DNA from: Spirochaetales bacterium
GTDB taxonomy: Bacteria; Spirochaetota; Spirochaetia; ARS1246
Assembly: GCA_002688185.1 (NCBI GenBank)
Contig: NZCE01000039.1
Coordinates: forward strand, 1-64,000
Direction of reading: 5' to 3'
Length of the DNA stretch: 64,000 bases
The translations under genes were made by a program, and so were the position numbers. This document shows positions 1 to 7,970 of the stretch, in pieces. A model generated the notes under the pieces. That model made no database searches. It saw only the letters and a program-made list of their open reading frames with translations, and had not been told where the DNA came from. Position 1 is the first letter of the stretch, and each line of letters begins with the position of its first letter.

Positions 1-263
1 TCGGCACCCTGGACAGCGCTTTACGCGTTGTATCACAGCAGCGTGCGGACTTAGGTGCTTATCAGAACAGATTTGAAATGGCTTCTGTCGGCATTGCTAC
101 GGCGGCAGAAAATCTGCAAGCCGCGGAATCGCGGATCCGCGATGTAAATATGGCCAGTGAAATGGTTGAATATGTGAAAAACCAGATACTGGTTCAGTCC
201 GGTACAGCGATGCTCGCGCAGGCGAACACTCAACCGCAGTCTGTCTTACAGCTCCTTGGTTAA
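1..263 (+). CDS. Flagellin (FlaB-type core filament protein), 3' end only
   Basis: The gene enters from the left edge and the last 87 codons (from base 3) are visible, ending in TAA at 261-263. The translation has the conserved flagellin C-terminal D0/D1 helix: an LGAYQNRFE segment, a run of [14 protein letters not shown] type, then [14 protein letters not shown], closing in SVLQLLG. This helix packs in the filament core and is the export and polymerisation region. In spirochaetes FlaB-type flagellins build the core of the periplasmic filament. It is followed by flaG and fliD on the same strand. The N-terminal half lies outside the window, so the exact paralogue cannot be named. Confidence 0.93.
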   Translation, partial: GTLDSALRVVSQQRADLGAYQNRFEMASVGIATAAENLQAAESRIRDVNMASEMVEYVKNQILVQSGTAMLAQANTQPQSVLQLLG

Positions 264-340
264 TAAAAGGTAAACTCCGTTCATGAATCGGCTTATAGAG
301 GCTTCTGGACGTCACCTCTAGAGCCCATTTCAAGGCAGGA

Positions 341-354
341 GGGGCTCGCGCCCC
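341..354 (+). other. GC-rich hairpin in the flagellin-flaG spacer
   Basis: A perfect five-base stem (GGGGC/GCCCC) with a TCGC loop lies between the flagellin stop and the flaG start. No T-run follows, so it is not a standard intrinsic terminator. It could partly attenuate transcription or protect the 3' end of the abundant flagellin mRNA; this is inference. Confidence 0.35.
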
Positions 355-381
355 CTTACTGTCGTTTATAACGAGGACGTT

Positions 382-750
382 ATGGAACTGGATATCACCG
401 GTATTGGTAAAAGCGCCCCAGCTCATGAGATTGTGAATCGTCGGCAGGCGAATAATCAGCAAGCGCCAAAAGAAGCTCGGAAAGTCGCGCAAAACCTCGC
501 TAAGCTCGCCGTTGAGTCAAAGAAAAAAGGTGAAAGTGTAGAGAATTATTTGAGCGAGCTGCTCAACATCACCCAATTTTTTAACAAGAGGTTGCGGTTC
601 ACCATCAATAAGGAGCTTGATCAAGTAGTTGTAAAGGTGATTGACAGCCAAACCGATAGAGTTGTTAAGGAGATTCCCCCGGAGGTCCTGCAACAGTTGC
701 ATGTACGCATTCGGGAAGCCATCGGGCTGTTAATTGACGAAGTCATCTAA
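382..750 (+). CDS. flaG: FlaG family flagellar protein
   Basis: This 122-residue protein has a polar, disordered first 50 residues and a compact C-terminal half with the FlaG signature: FFNKRLRFTINKELDQVVVKVID, then DRVVKEIPPEVLQQLHVRIREAIGLLIDEVI. FlaG proteins are linked to filament length control and usually lie beside flagellin and fliD genes, as here. A GAGG ribosome site sits 6 bases before the ATG. A terminator follows the stop. The molecular role of FlaG is poorly known even in model organisms; family assignment is firm. Confidence 0.9.
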   Translation: MELDITGIGKSAPAHEIVNRRQANNQQAPKEARKVAQNLAKLAVESKKKGESVENYLSELLNITQFFNKRLRFTINKELDQVVVKVIDSQTDRVVKEIPPEVLQQLHVRIREAIGLLIDEVI

Positions 751-784
751 GACAGGGGCACAAAAAACAGAAAATCCCTTTTAG

Positions 785-819
785 TAAAAAAGCCGGCGTA
801 CTATGCGCCCGGCTTTTTG
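785..819 (+). terminator. Intrinsic terminator after flaG
   Basis: Arms AAAAAGCCGG (787-796) and CCGGCTTTTT (809-818) form a 10-bp stem with a 12-base loop ending in a T-run. It lies 36 bases after the flaG stop and should end the flagellin-flaG transcript, so fliD probably has its own promoter or depends on read-through. Confidence 0.85.
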
Positions 820-869
820 TCGTCTATGGCGGACTATGACGGGGGTCCGTTGGAGCGAGGAGAGATTGT

Positions 870-2897
870 ATGTCGGACATATCCATCCCTGGCGTACCAG
901 GTTCTGGCAGATTCGAAACAGACAAGATGATCGAAGAGCTCATGAAGGTCGAGCGATTACGCCTTGACCGGATGGAAATAGAGCTTGACGAGACAAAATC
1001 TCAAAAGGAAGCTTGGCGGGAGGTCAATCGCGGCCTGGGTAGATTACGAGAGTCCGCAAAATCTCTGTATGGATTTGAAAATCCATTTAATCAGAGGATT
1101 GCCGTTACCAGCGACGAAACCATCGTACAAGCAACGGCCGGTAGAGAAGCGCTGGAGGAAAATACGGAGCTGGTAGTCAAACAGCTTGCCGGGCGCGACA
1201 GGTTCCTCTCTAACTCTCTTTCTAAAGATTTTACGGCTAAGGCAGGTTCATACCGTTTTATTGTGGATGAAAGAGAAATCGATATTGCGTTTCGCGGGGG
1301 CGATCTCGAGGATCTGTCAAGAGCTATAAATGATAGATCGCGTGGATTAGTAGAGGCAAAAGTCGTACGCAACGCGGCAGATACTCAGATTATTCTCATC
1401 GCGTCCACAAAAAACGGAGCCGCAAATACACTTCAATTTGAAGAAGCGGCGCTCGAGTTTGCCGTCGATACCGGCATGCTCAAAGCAGCTGATGATGCGT
1501 CACGACGATTTACCCTCAGCCCCTTAAGTTTTCGACGGTGGGAAAAACCTCTTACAGACGACGTTATTCGCTTTGCAGACGGAAATGTGGCATTTCCCCC
1601 GGGCGGCGAGGCAACTTTGCCAATTGTTCCGGCCGTGACTCCGCGAGAGAACCTACAGCTGGAGATTAAATATCGCGTTATTTCAATCCCATATGATTAT
1701 ACTCCGCCCACGCCACCGCCCGGCCCCGATAAGCCCGGCGCCGGAAGCGTTGATTATGAAGGCATAGAGGTATTCAACACACTGTCAAGGGTGATTGTTC
1801 CCGAATGGAACCCTCCCCTACCCCCAGAAAAGCGCGATGATTTAACGGTATTTTACATAGAAGGTGAAGATAATCGGTACCCGCTGCCATCTGTGGTCGA
1901 GGGCAACGGCACGGTTACCTTGGAAGTGAGGATCTCGGATTATCTTGATACTCTTGATGCGCTCCACGTGCGGAACAATAATACGCACAGAGAAATGGAG
2001 ATCAGCTCGATTAGAATTCTTGACCCCGATTCTCGGGGAGATTACACGCCGGTTAATCCTGTGGAAGCAGCATCGGATGCGATCGTGTTGATGGAGGGCA
2101 TCCAAATTACCCGAGACAGCAATACTATTGACGATCTTATTCCGGGAGTGACGCTCAATTTACTAAAGGCAGGCGATGAGCCGGTTCAAATTGATATAGA
2201 GCCTGACCGCGAATCGATCAAAGAAACGATAATCGAGCTGGTGGGAAATTACAATCGACTGATTGCGGAGCTGAATATCATCTCGGGAAGAAGCGAAGAT
2301 GTAGTCGATGAGATTACGTACTTTACCGACGAGGAAAGGAGCTCGGCCCTTACACGAGTCGGTTTAATGCAGGGCGATATCACGCTCATGCAGTTGAGAA
2401 CGCGCTTACAAACCGTACTAATAAATGCGTACCCAACTTCCGAGGGAAACCGCCTTGCGCTCCTGGACCAGATCGGCGTTTCTACCAACGCGACAAGATC
2501 GGGCGGCGCTTTCGATAGAACCAGATTGCGAGGGTATCTGGAAATCGATGAGGATCGTCTCGATGGCGCACTCGAGAATATGATGCCGGCGATAAAGGAG
2601 CTATTTGGCCAAGATACTGACGGTGATCTGGTCATTGATACGGGCGTGGCGTTTTCTCTGGATTCGTACATCCGCCCGTATGTAGAGACCGGGGGAATAA
2701 TGACTATGCGGATTGATAATTTAGATGGCAGAATCAGCAGAACAACCGATCGAATTGAGACTGAACAGGAAAAACTGGCCGCAAAGGAGCAGGAATACCG
2801 CCGGGAGTTTGGCATCATGGAAGGTTCGCTAAATACACTTGAGCAAAGCTCCCAACAAATCGATAATTTTAACAGAAGCCTAGATGAACGCCGGTAG
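870..2897 (+). CDS. fliD: Flagellar filament cap FliD (hook-associated protein 2)
   Basis: FliD caps the growing filament tip and guides flagellin insertion. The 675 residues start SDISIPGVPGSGRFETDKMIEELMKVER, the typical FliD N-terminal segment. The C-terminal domain contains NRLIAELNIIS, then DGALENMMPAIKELFGQ, and ends in a coiled coil (residues ~620-675) with ETEQEKLAAKEQEYRREFGIMEGSLN. A variable middle domain around residues 220-400 includes a proline-rich stretch (YDYTPPTPPPGPDKPG). It is longer than the common 450-500 residues, mainly through this middle part. GAGGAG lies 7 bases before the ATG. The next gene starts 42 bases downstream. Confidence 0.95.
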   Translation: MSDISIPGVPGSGRFETDKMIEELMKVERLRLDRMEIELDETKSQKEAWREVNRGLGRLRESAKSLYGFENPFNQRIAVTSDETIVQATAGREALEENTELVVKQLAGRDRFLSNSLSKDFTAKAGSYRFIVDEREIDIAFRGGDLEDLSRAINDRSRGLVEAKVVRNAADTQIILIASTKNGAANTLQFEEAALEFAVDTGMLKAADDASRRFTLSPLSFRRWEKPLTDDVIRFADGNVAFPPGGEATLPIVPAVTPRENLQLEIKYRVISIPYDYTPPTPPPGPDKPGAGSVDYEGIEVFNTLSRVIVPEWNPPLPPEKRDDLTVFYIEGEDNRYPLPSVVEGNGTVTLEVRISDYLDTLDALHVRNNNTHREMEISSIRILDPDSRGDYTPVNPVEAASDAIVLMEGIQITRDSNTIDDLIPGVTLNLLKAGDEPVQIDIEPDRESIKETIIELVGNYNRLIAELNIISGRSEDVVDEITYFTDEERSSALTRVGLMQGDITLMQLRTRLQTVLINAYPTSEGNRLALLDQIGVSTNATRSGGAFDRTRLRGYLEIDEDRLDGALENMMPAIKELFGQDTDGDLVIDTGVAFSLDSYIRPYVETGGIMTMRIDNLDGRISRTTDRIETEQEKLAAKEQEYRREFGIMEGSLNTLEQSSQQIDNFNRSLDERR

Positions 2898-2939
2898 GAT
2901 TGATCTCACACCATCCCCGGCACCTCACGGATCATAAAT

Positions 2940-3845
2940 ATGGAAATAAAGATTAACAAAGAAGCAATAGATTTCACCCTCGAGCAGGAACGCGTGCTTG
3001 GCGAGGTAGTGGATGGAGTTGAGCATTGGCTCGCTACAAACGGCTTCACCCTCACTGAGATCACAAGGGATGATGCTAAACTGCCTTTGAGTGATCGACT
3101 GGAGTGGCAGAATGATTCAATCGAGACCGTAGATAGCCTTGATTTCACCGCACTGCACCCTAATCACATAGCGTATGACAAGCTTGCGGCGATTCAGCAG
3201 TACATGGACCTCCTGCAGGAAGCTGATGCGCCCGACTCGCCGGCTTTTCTGGACCTTTTGAAGGGAGCGGAGGACGTTGCGGAGTTGATAGACGAGGCAA
3301 TGTCGTCAGACACGGTGGGCGATCTATCAATTGGCAACCGGTTTCTCTCTCTGACAGATACAAAAGGATCCGTCGGTGGTGTATTGGCTGAAGAGCAGTT
3401 TGGTTCACTCTTGACTTATGCCTCGGAATTGGGGGCCGAAGTCACCGCGCGTCTTCGTGAGATAGCCGATCCGATGGCGGAAATAAAAACCACGGCCAAA
3501 GATCTTTCAGAGGCCATCCAAAGCTTAAGCGACGTTGCGGTACTTCTCCAGACCGGCAATGACAGGGAGGCTCTCTCTCATTTGATACAATTTGTCGATC
3601 TCCTCCAGAAACTAATACGTATTGTGAGATATATTGGAAGTCAGTCAATCATAAATCTGGCGGAACTCGAAATAGACGGTGAATCCCTCATTGGATTTGG
3701 TTCTACAATAAACGGCTTGCTCAATGAGTTGAATGACGCAATGTTAAGCGGCGATACAGTTCTCATCGGAGATCTATTGGAGTACGAAATTGCGCCAAAA
3801 CTGGAATCCCTACTAAATGCATTGAAGGGCAAAAATTTGCTATGA
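2940..3845 (+). CDS. Conserved hypothetical next to fliD, possible flagellar chaperone
   Basis: I do not recognise a domain in this acidic, mostly helical 301-residue protein. It has no signal peptide or membrane segment. Heptad-rich helices fill residues ~75-110 and ~165-300, with a leucine-rich end (DLLEYEIAPKLESLLNALKG). The position directly after fliD is where fliS or fliT chaperone genes lie in many bacteria, and no separate fliS is present here. The stop overlaps the next start by 4 bases (ATGA), so translation is probably coupled to the PilZ gene. A secretion-chaperone or motor-accessory role is inferred only from position. Confidence 0.75.
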   Translation: MEIKINKEAIDFTLEQERVLGEVVDGVEHWLATNGFTLTEITRDDAKLPLSDRLEWQNDSIETVDSLDFTALHPNHIAYDKLAAIQQYMDLLQEADAPDSPAFLDLLKGAEDVAELIDEAMSSDTVGDLSIGNRFLSLTDTKGSVGGVLAEEQFGSLLTYASELGAEVTARLREIADPMAEIKTTAKDLSEAIQSLSDVAVLLQTGNDREALSHLIQFVDLLQKLIRIVRYIGSQSIINLAELEIDGESLIGFGSTINGLLNELNDAMLSGDTVLIGDLLEYEIAPKLESLLNALKGKNLL

Positions 3846-4948
3846 CTTTACTGCTGCAAACTCGGTTTGGAGCGCAGTATGTGCAGTCCGCTGATTCAAC
3901 CACTATTATCGCCGCGGTTGTCATCATCGGGTCGATCTTTCTCCTCCTTATAATCGGTGGCTTTATCACCAGCAGAAGAGAACGGCGGCCCAGCGCACAA
4001 CCGCATCAGAAATTCAGAAAAGTAACGTTCAGAAGACGGGCCTCAAAGGCAGGCTTATCGAGAGCCCAGACTCATACACTGGAATCAATCATTAGAATGG
4101 GCAGCGTGAGGCGCCCGTGTCTGCTGCTCACAAACTCTCGCCAGCTCGATATCAGCCTCGAGAAAGCGTTCAGTGCCATTGATGCGTCACGTGCTTCCGA
4201 CAGTGTGAAGGAAAACCAGAGGCTAGCTCTCTACGGCATAAAACAATCCATTGAGCGAAGATCTCTTCAATCGGGGTCCTATGCAACCACCAGACAGCTT
4301 GCCCCTAATCAGCCCATCTCACTGTCGCTGAGAACCGGCCCGCTGTTTCAAAGCCGAATCATCTCTATATTGAAGGATGGCCTTGCGATCGAGATACCCA
4401 CCGATAGTGCAGGCAACCAGCTCAGATGGGCAAAATGGTCCAGCCTGGTAGTGAATTTCTGGAAAGATAACGGCGAGGGATATTCATTTGCCTCAAAGGT
4501 GACCGGATATAATACGGTGAAGGGAAAAAACTGCGCATTCATTCAGCACTCAAACCAGATAAAAAAGGCTCGGCAGCGCAAGTTCAAGAGAAAAGACATT
4601 TTGAGACCGTGCTATTACTATCCGGTCAAAATTATAGCGTCCGGGTCGGGTCGCAACCAAACTCGCCGCGCATTTGTAGACACAAAAAAAGGCACGTTGG
4701 CAAAGATCGTTGAGGTCTCAGTCGGAGGTTGCAGCATCCGATCACCACAAGTTGTCGGAAAAAGTTCCCTCGTAAGAGTGGATTTTGAGACTGAGAGGAA
4801 GTCCGCCGTGTCTACTTATGGCAAGGTAATGAATGTAAGAAAGGATGGAGTATACGGATACATGATGCATATCATGTTTACTAAGGTCTCCAAAGAAAAT
4901 ATCAATCGCATAAATTTTTATATCTATGACTACGGGAAAAGCTCTTGA
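3842..4948 (+). CDS. Membrane-anchored PilZ-domain c-di-GMP receptor
   Basis: A 368-residue protein with one N-terminal membrane segment (residues ~20-42) followed by basic residues, so the bulk should be cytoplasmic. Two beta-barrel-like halves follow. The first (~155-240) resembles the N-terminal domain of YcgR-like proteins. The second is a PilZ domain with an RxxxR motif (R246-R250 in RQRKFKRKD) and an ExSxxG motif (E291-G296, EVSVGG). These motifs bind cyclic di-GMP in the family; E replaces the more usual D/N. Its place between fliD and tsaE suggests coupling of c-di-GMP to motility. Confidence 0.85.
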   Translation: MTLLLQTRFGAQYVQSADSTTIIAAVVIIGSIFLLLIIGGFITSRRERRPSAQPHQKFRKVTFRRRASKAGLSRAQTHTLESIIRMGSVRRPCLLLTNSRQLDISLEKAFSAIDASRASDSVKENQRLALYGIKQSIERRSLQSGSYATTRQLAPNQPISLSLRTGPLFQSRIISILKDGLAIEIPTDSAGNQLRWAKWSSLVVNFWKDNGEGYSFASKVTGYNTVKGKNCAFIQHSNQIKKARQRKFKRKDILRPCYYYPVKIIASGSGRNQTRRAFVDTKKGTLAKIVEVSVGGCSIRSPQVVGKSSLVRVDFETERKSAVSTYGKVMNVRKDGVYGYMMHIMFTKVSKENINRINFYIYDYGKSS

Positions 4949-5005
4949 GCGTCCGACAATTGACCTACCTCAACTATTTCTCTACCATTTCTATAGAAAA
5001 GATCC

Positions 5006-5452
5006 ATGGTTTTTACGAGCAACAGTCCTGCCGAGACGGAATCAATCGGAGAGATCGTAGCAAGAACCCTAAAGGCCGGTTCAGTAGTTATTCTGAAAGG
5101 CGCTATCGGCAGCGGGAAAACCGTTTTCACCAAAGGAATTGCCAAATCCTTAGGCATTACAGAGGTAATTACAAGTCCGAGTTACACCATTTCGGCTGAA
5201 TACCGTGGGGATGTGTTGCTCAGACATATTGATCTTTATCGGACGGATTCAGATGAGGAGCTTGAGCTGCTGGGATTTGATGAGCTTTCAGGGGGACCTG
5301 CGGTCGCAGTCATAGAATGGGGTGAAAAAGCGGCACATTTTCTGCCCGACCCGGACGTAATCGTTGAGTTTGAAATACTTGCCGGAGAAAAACGAGTTAT
5401 CACTGTCGCCGGAATTCGAGATGAAAAAAAGCGCACAATAGCATGCCAATGA
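5006..5452 (+). CDS. tsaE: tRNA t6A37 threonylcarbamoyltransferase ATPase TsaE
   Basis: TsaE is the small ATPase of the TsaB-TsaD-TsaE complex, which makes N6-threonylcarbamoyladenosine at position 37 of ANN-decoding tRNAs. The 148-residue length is typical. Visible motifs are a P-loop (KGAIGSGKT, residues ~31-39), the switch-like TSPSYTI segment, the HIDLYR strand and the EWGE motif near residue 108. The stop lies inside the start region of tsaB (10-base overlap), a common tsaE-tsaB arrangement. Confidence 0.95.
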   Translation: MVFTSNSPAETESIGEIVARTLKAGSVVILKGAIGSGKTVFTKGIAKSLGITEVITSPSYTISAEYRGDVLLRHIDLYRTDSDEELELLGFDELSGGPAVAVIEWGEKAAHFLPDPDVIVEFEILAGEKRVITVAGIRDEKKRTIACQ

Positions 5453-6141
5453 ATATTCTGTCGGTGGATACTGCAACGGAAGTGCTCGGCGTAGCCGTCA
5501 GGTCAAACGGTGGTGAGTTTACGGGAATTATCCGCAAGGTGGGGCTCAAGCACGCAGAACTGGTAATGCCAACCGTGGAGTACGTGCTAAGTCAGGCCGG
5601 GGTGCCGGCCTCAGAACTTGACCTTCTTGTTTGTGCAAAAGGACCGGGTTCCTTTACCGGATTGAGGATCGGCATGTCAACGGTTAAGGGACTTGCGGCA
5701 GGTCTTGAAAAGCCTTTCGTCAGCGTACCTACGCTCGATGCCATGGCTTATGCCAATTCGAGCCATCCTGCGACGGTGGTGCCGATCATTGACGGTAAAA
5801 AGCGGCGGGTATATTTGGCGCTGTTCCAGAATGGGAGGAGAATCAGCGACTATATGGATAAAGAGATAGAGGACGCCAAGCTACAAATAGGAGAACATGA
5901 CGGCGCTTTGCTGACCGGTCCCGGATCGGAGATGGCATATGGGATTCTTCATGAGAGTATTTACGTACAAGTGGACCCCGTCGGAGCTTGTGGCTGGAAC
6001 CTAGCATACTTGGAGCTGGGTAAAAGGCTTTATGACAAACATGGCGGAGACGACGTGGACTCAGGACCGTTCTACATCAGAAAAAGTGACGCCGAGATAA
6101 AGCGGCAAGAGAGACAGCTTGGTGCAACACGACCGCAATGA
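5443..6141 (+). CDS. tsaB: tRNA t6A37 biosynthesis protein TsaB
   Basis: TsaB is the non-catalytic ASKHA-fold partner of TsaD in t6A synthesis. The N-terminus NILSVDTATEVLGVAV and the family signature KGPGSFTGLRIGMSTVKGLA (from about residue 66) are clear, and 232 residues is normal. Two in-frame ATGs (5443 and 5449) are possible starts. The gene overlaps tsaE upstream, and its 3' end overlaps the start of the PAS gene by 23 bases, so the three genes are probably one transcript. Confidence 0.95.
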   Translation: MPMNILSVDTATEVLGVAVRSNGGEFTGIIRKVGLKHAELVMPTVEYVLSQAGVPASELDLLVCAKGPGSFTGLRIGMSTVKGLAAGLEKPFVSVPTLDAMAYANSSHPATVVPIIDGKKRRVYLALFQNGRRISDYMDKEIEDAKLQIGEHDGALLTGPGSEMAYGILHESIYVQVDPVGACGWNLAYLELGKRLYDKHGGDDVDSGPFYIRKSDAEIKRQERQLGATRPQ

Positions 6142-6538
6142 CGATCCAAAACAAGACGTCTCAGAGCTCGAGGCTTTCTATGTTGCTGATTCAGACATTC
6201 TTGATCTCAAGTCCGTAAGAGCCTGTGTAGTAAACAATCGGGCTTGTCCTTTCCCATTCTTTATTCTTGACTTTTCGCTTCAGATTGTCTGGACCAACGA
6301 CTTCTATGATGATCTTTTCCCGTTGGCCGAGCACGCACGCGACGGCTTGCTCTCCCTAATCACCTTGCCGGAAAATCAAAAAAAGGAAACCATTATCCGC
6401 CATTTGAGATCGGAGAAAATGGGCTTTTCCTGGAAGGGTCAAATCGAAATAAGACGAAAAAACCTTACCACAGTCCTAGGAAATTTGCTTGTAGGACCGG
6501 TAGTGGATCCCCACGGGCAAGCCCGTGGCACCTTTTAA
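6119..6538 (+). CDS. PAS-domain N-terminal part of a PAS-HD-GYP protein, cut by IS insertion
   Basis: This 139-residue frame holds a PAS fold: PFFILDFSLQIVWTNDFYDDLF, then WKGQIEIRRK, then LGNLLVGPVVD, stopping just where the last PAS strand should follow. Beyond about base 6508 the frame runs into the hairpin end of an IS200-like element and adds the foreign tail PHGQARGTF before TAA. The missing last strand (EPVGFRAIIDDIT) and an HD-GYP domain reappear beyond the element. The original gene was therefore a single PAS-HD-GYP protein of roughly 350 residues. The fragment alone is probably a non-functional or decoy sensor. Confidence 0.8.
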   Translation: MVQHDRNDDPKQDVSELEAFYVADSDILDLKSVRACVVNNRACPFPFFILDFSLQIVWTNDFYDDLFPLAEHARDGLLSLITLPENQKKETIIRHLRSEKMGFSWKGQIEIRRKNLTTVLGNLLVGPVVDPHGQARGTF

Positions 6539-7043
6539 AATTCAAGCTTCGCTTGACCTGAATCCTGGCTTTGTTGCCACCTCACGTACCTGAGAATTTG
6601 GTTTTCGTTTAGCCCCACCGTAGACACGAAATATCCCGGCGACCAGAACACGTTTTCCTTCCAGTATGCCTTCGCCAGCCAGGGAAACTTTTTCCGAATC
6701 ATACTCGCACTTCGCCCTTTGATTCTCCCCATCACTTCGCTCACTGCATACTTTGGCGGAATAATCATGATCGCATGTATATGGTCATCCTGGACATTCA
6801 TCTCGATTATTTCTACTCCGGGCATCTCACGTAATATCTTCGGAAAAACTTTCCTGATATAACCCCGTACTCCGGGATTCAGGACCCTACGCCGGTATTT
6901 TGATACCCACACGATGTGATATTCAGTTCGATATGCTGCGTGGCCGGATAATCTCGTCTCCACGTCATACCAATGATATCAAAATACCCGCCCGCATTCA
7001 CCCACGGGTAAACCCGTGGAACGCTGCCGATTTTTTCGATATT
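6509..7043 (-). mobile_element. IS200/IS605-family insertion element carrying only tnpA
   Basis: The element has a single Y1 transposase gene on the minus strand and no tnpB. It is bounded by two near-identical hairpins with AA loops: CCACGGGC/GCCCGTGG at 6511-6528 and CCACGGGT/ACCCGTGG at 7002-7019. Such subterminal hairpins are what the TnpA of this family recognises. No target duplication is expected or seen. The exact ends are not certain. The minimal extent is 6511-7019. I place the host junctions near 6508 and 7044 because joining there restores a natural PAS sequence in frame (removed length 3n+1, as the phase change requires). Confidence 0.75.
6535..6963 (-). CDS. tnpA: IS200/IS605-type Y1 (HUH) transposase TnpA
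   Basis: TnpA is the single-strand DNA transposase of peel-and-paste elements. All key features are visible in 142 residues: the HUH motif H61-I-H63 in QDDHIHAIM, the WSPGYFVSTVG segment (107-117), and the catalytic tyrosine Y126 with metal-binding Q130 four residues on (RYVRWQ). The length is normal for the family, so it looks intact and possibly active. It lies antisense to the disrupted host gene, with its 3' end 7 bases from one hairpin. Confidence 0.93.
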   Translation of the reverse strand: METRLSGHAAYRTEYHIVWVSKYRRRVLNPGVRGYIRKVFPKILREMPGVEIIEMNVQDDHIHAIMIIPPKYAVSEVMGRIKGRSASMIRKKFPWLAKAYWKENVFWSPGYFVSTVGLNENQILRYVRWQQSQDSGQAKLEF

Positions 7044-7712
7044 GAGAATATTCGGCCGGAACCCGTTGGATTTCGGGCCATCATCGATGACATCACAGAC
7101 AGCAGGAGACAACTCGTTAGAGATACATTTTCCGGCCTGCTCGAAGCCTCACTTCTCAAAGATCAAGACACGGGAATGCATATTGCCAGAGTGAACGAGT
7201 ATTCACGCGTGCTTGCCGAGGAACTCGTGGATAAGCCGGGATACAGCGAGGTGAATAGGGAATTTATTGAAACAATCGGATTTGTGGCGGCAATGCATGA
7301 CGTGGGCAAAATAAGAACTCCAGATGATATTCTCAACAAAGGGGCATCGCTGGACGAGTGGGAATGGGAGATAATGAAAGAGCATACTAAAAACGGCGCA
7401 TATATCCTCAACCGATATCCGTCGCCTATGGCAAGCCAGGTTGCGCTCTTCCACCACGAGAGATGGGACGGAAGCGGATATCCTTATTCAATCAGCGCAG
7501 ACCTTATCCCCCTCGCCGCTCGAATCGTCTCAATGGCGGACGTGTACGACGCGCTGAGAATGGAACGAGTCTATAAGCCCGCGTTTTCTCATGCTGATGC
7601 GCTAGAAGAGCTCGAGCAGGGCATTCAGGCCCATTTTGATCCCAATCTTGCATTCTGCTTTTTGGAGAATCGCTCTAAGATGAATTCGATTTTTGAAAAT
7701 ATATCCGATTAG
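6900..7712 (+). CDS. HD-GYP c-di-GMP phosphodiesterase domain, separated from its PAS domain by an IS element
   Basis: Host coding resumes near 7044 with the final PAS strand (PEPVGFRAIIDDITDSRR) and a complete HD-GYP domain. HD-GYP enzymes degrade cyclic di-GMP. Visible are the HD pair in AAMHDVGKIRTPDDIL, the HHERWDGSGYP motif that gives the family its name, and IPLAARIVSMADVYDAL. All metal ligands I can identify are kept. The open frame extends back to an ATG at 6900 inside the IS element, which adds about 48 foreign residues, so a PAS-less enzyme might still be made. It ends 9 bases before the end of the convergent csrA. Confidence 0.85.
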   Translation: MIPTRCDIQFDMLRGRIISSPRHTNDIKIPARIHPRVNPWNAADFFDIENIRPEPVGFRAIIDDITDSRRQLVRDTFSGLLEASLLKDQDTGMHIARVNEYSRVLAEELVDKPGYSEVNREFIETIGFVAAMHDVGKIRTPDDILNKGASLDEWEWEIMKEHTKNGAYILNRYPSPMASQVALFHHERWDGSGYPYSISADLIPLAARIVSMADVYDALRMERVYKPAFSHADALEELEQGIQAHFDPNLAFCFLENRSKMNSIFENISD

Positions 7713-7721
7713 AGCCGAGCG

Positions 7722-7970
7722 CTAGTGTTTTTCGGTGTCGCTCCCATCCGACTCTAGCATCGTATCGATAACCGGGAGGTTTGTATCGGCCTGGGCCGCG
7801 GCCCTGTTCTCCATCTGAATCGCCTGGTACACTTCCTGTCTGAATACTTTGATATCGCGGGGCGCCTTGATACCGAGTTTTACCTGATCTCCCTTTATAT
7901 CGACGACTGAAATTTCGATCTTGTCACCGATCATAATGCTTTCATTCGTCTTTCGAGAGAGGATCAACAT
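7722..7970 (-). CDS. csrA: Carbon storage regulator CsrA
   Basis: CsrA is an RNA-binding dimer that represses translation, in many flagellated bacteria that of flagellin mRNA. The N-terminus [25 protein letters not shown] and the [19 protein letters not shown] core are diagnostic. The protein has 82 residues, with an acidic tail of ~20 residues beyond the core. The start overlaps the end of fliW by 7 bases, and AAGGA lies 7 bases upstream. The fliW-csrA pair forms a partner switch in which FliW sequesters CsrA when not bound to flagellin. Confidence 0.97.
   Translation of the reverse strand: MLILSRKTNESIMIGDKIEISVVDIKGDQVKLGIKAPRDIKVFRQEVYQAIQMENRAAAQADTNLPVIDTMLESDGSDTEKH

Noticed and set aside
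341..360. Flagellin terminator
   Set aside because: The hairpin lacks a T-run and has a very short stem, so I list it only as a structure; the real terminator is after flaG.
4945..5199. 84-codon frame overlapping the start of tsaE
   Set aside because: It is out of frame with tsaE, arginine-rich and without motifs; the tsaE P-loop frame is unmistakable.
6509..6535. Reading the left hairpin as a natural PAS end (VVDPHGQARGTF)
   Set aside because: PAS domains often have a DxxGxxxG turn here, so the tail looks plausible. But the hairpin is repeated at 7002-7019 and a true last PAS strand (PEPVGFRAIIDDIT) follows the element, so the tail belongs to the insertion.
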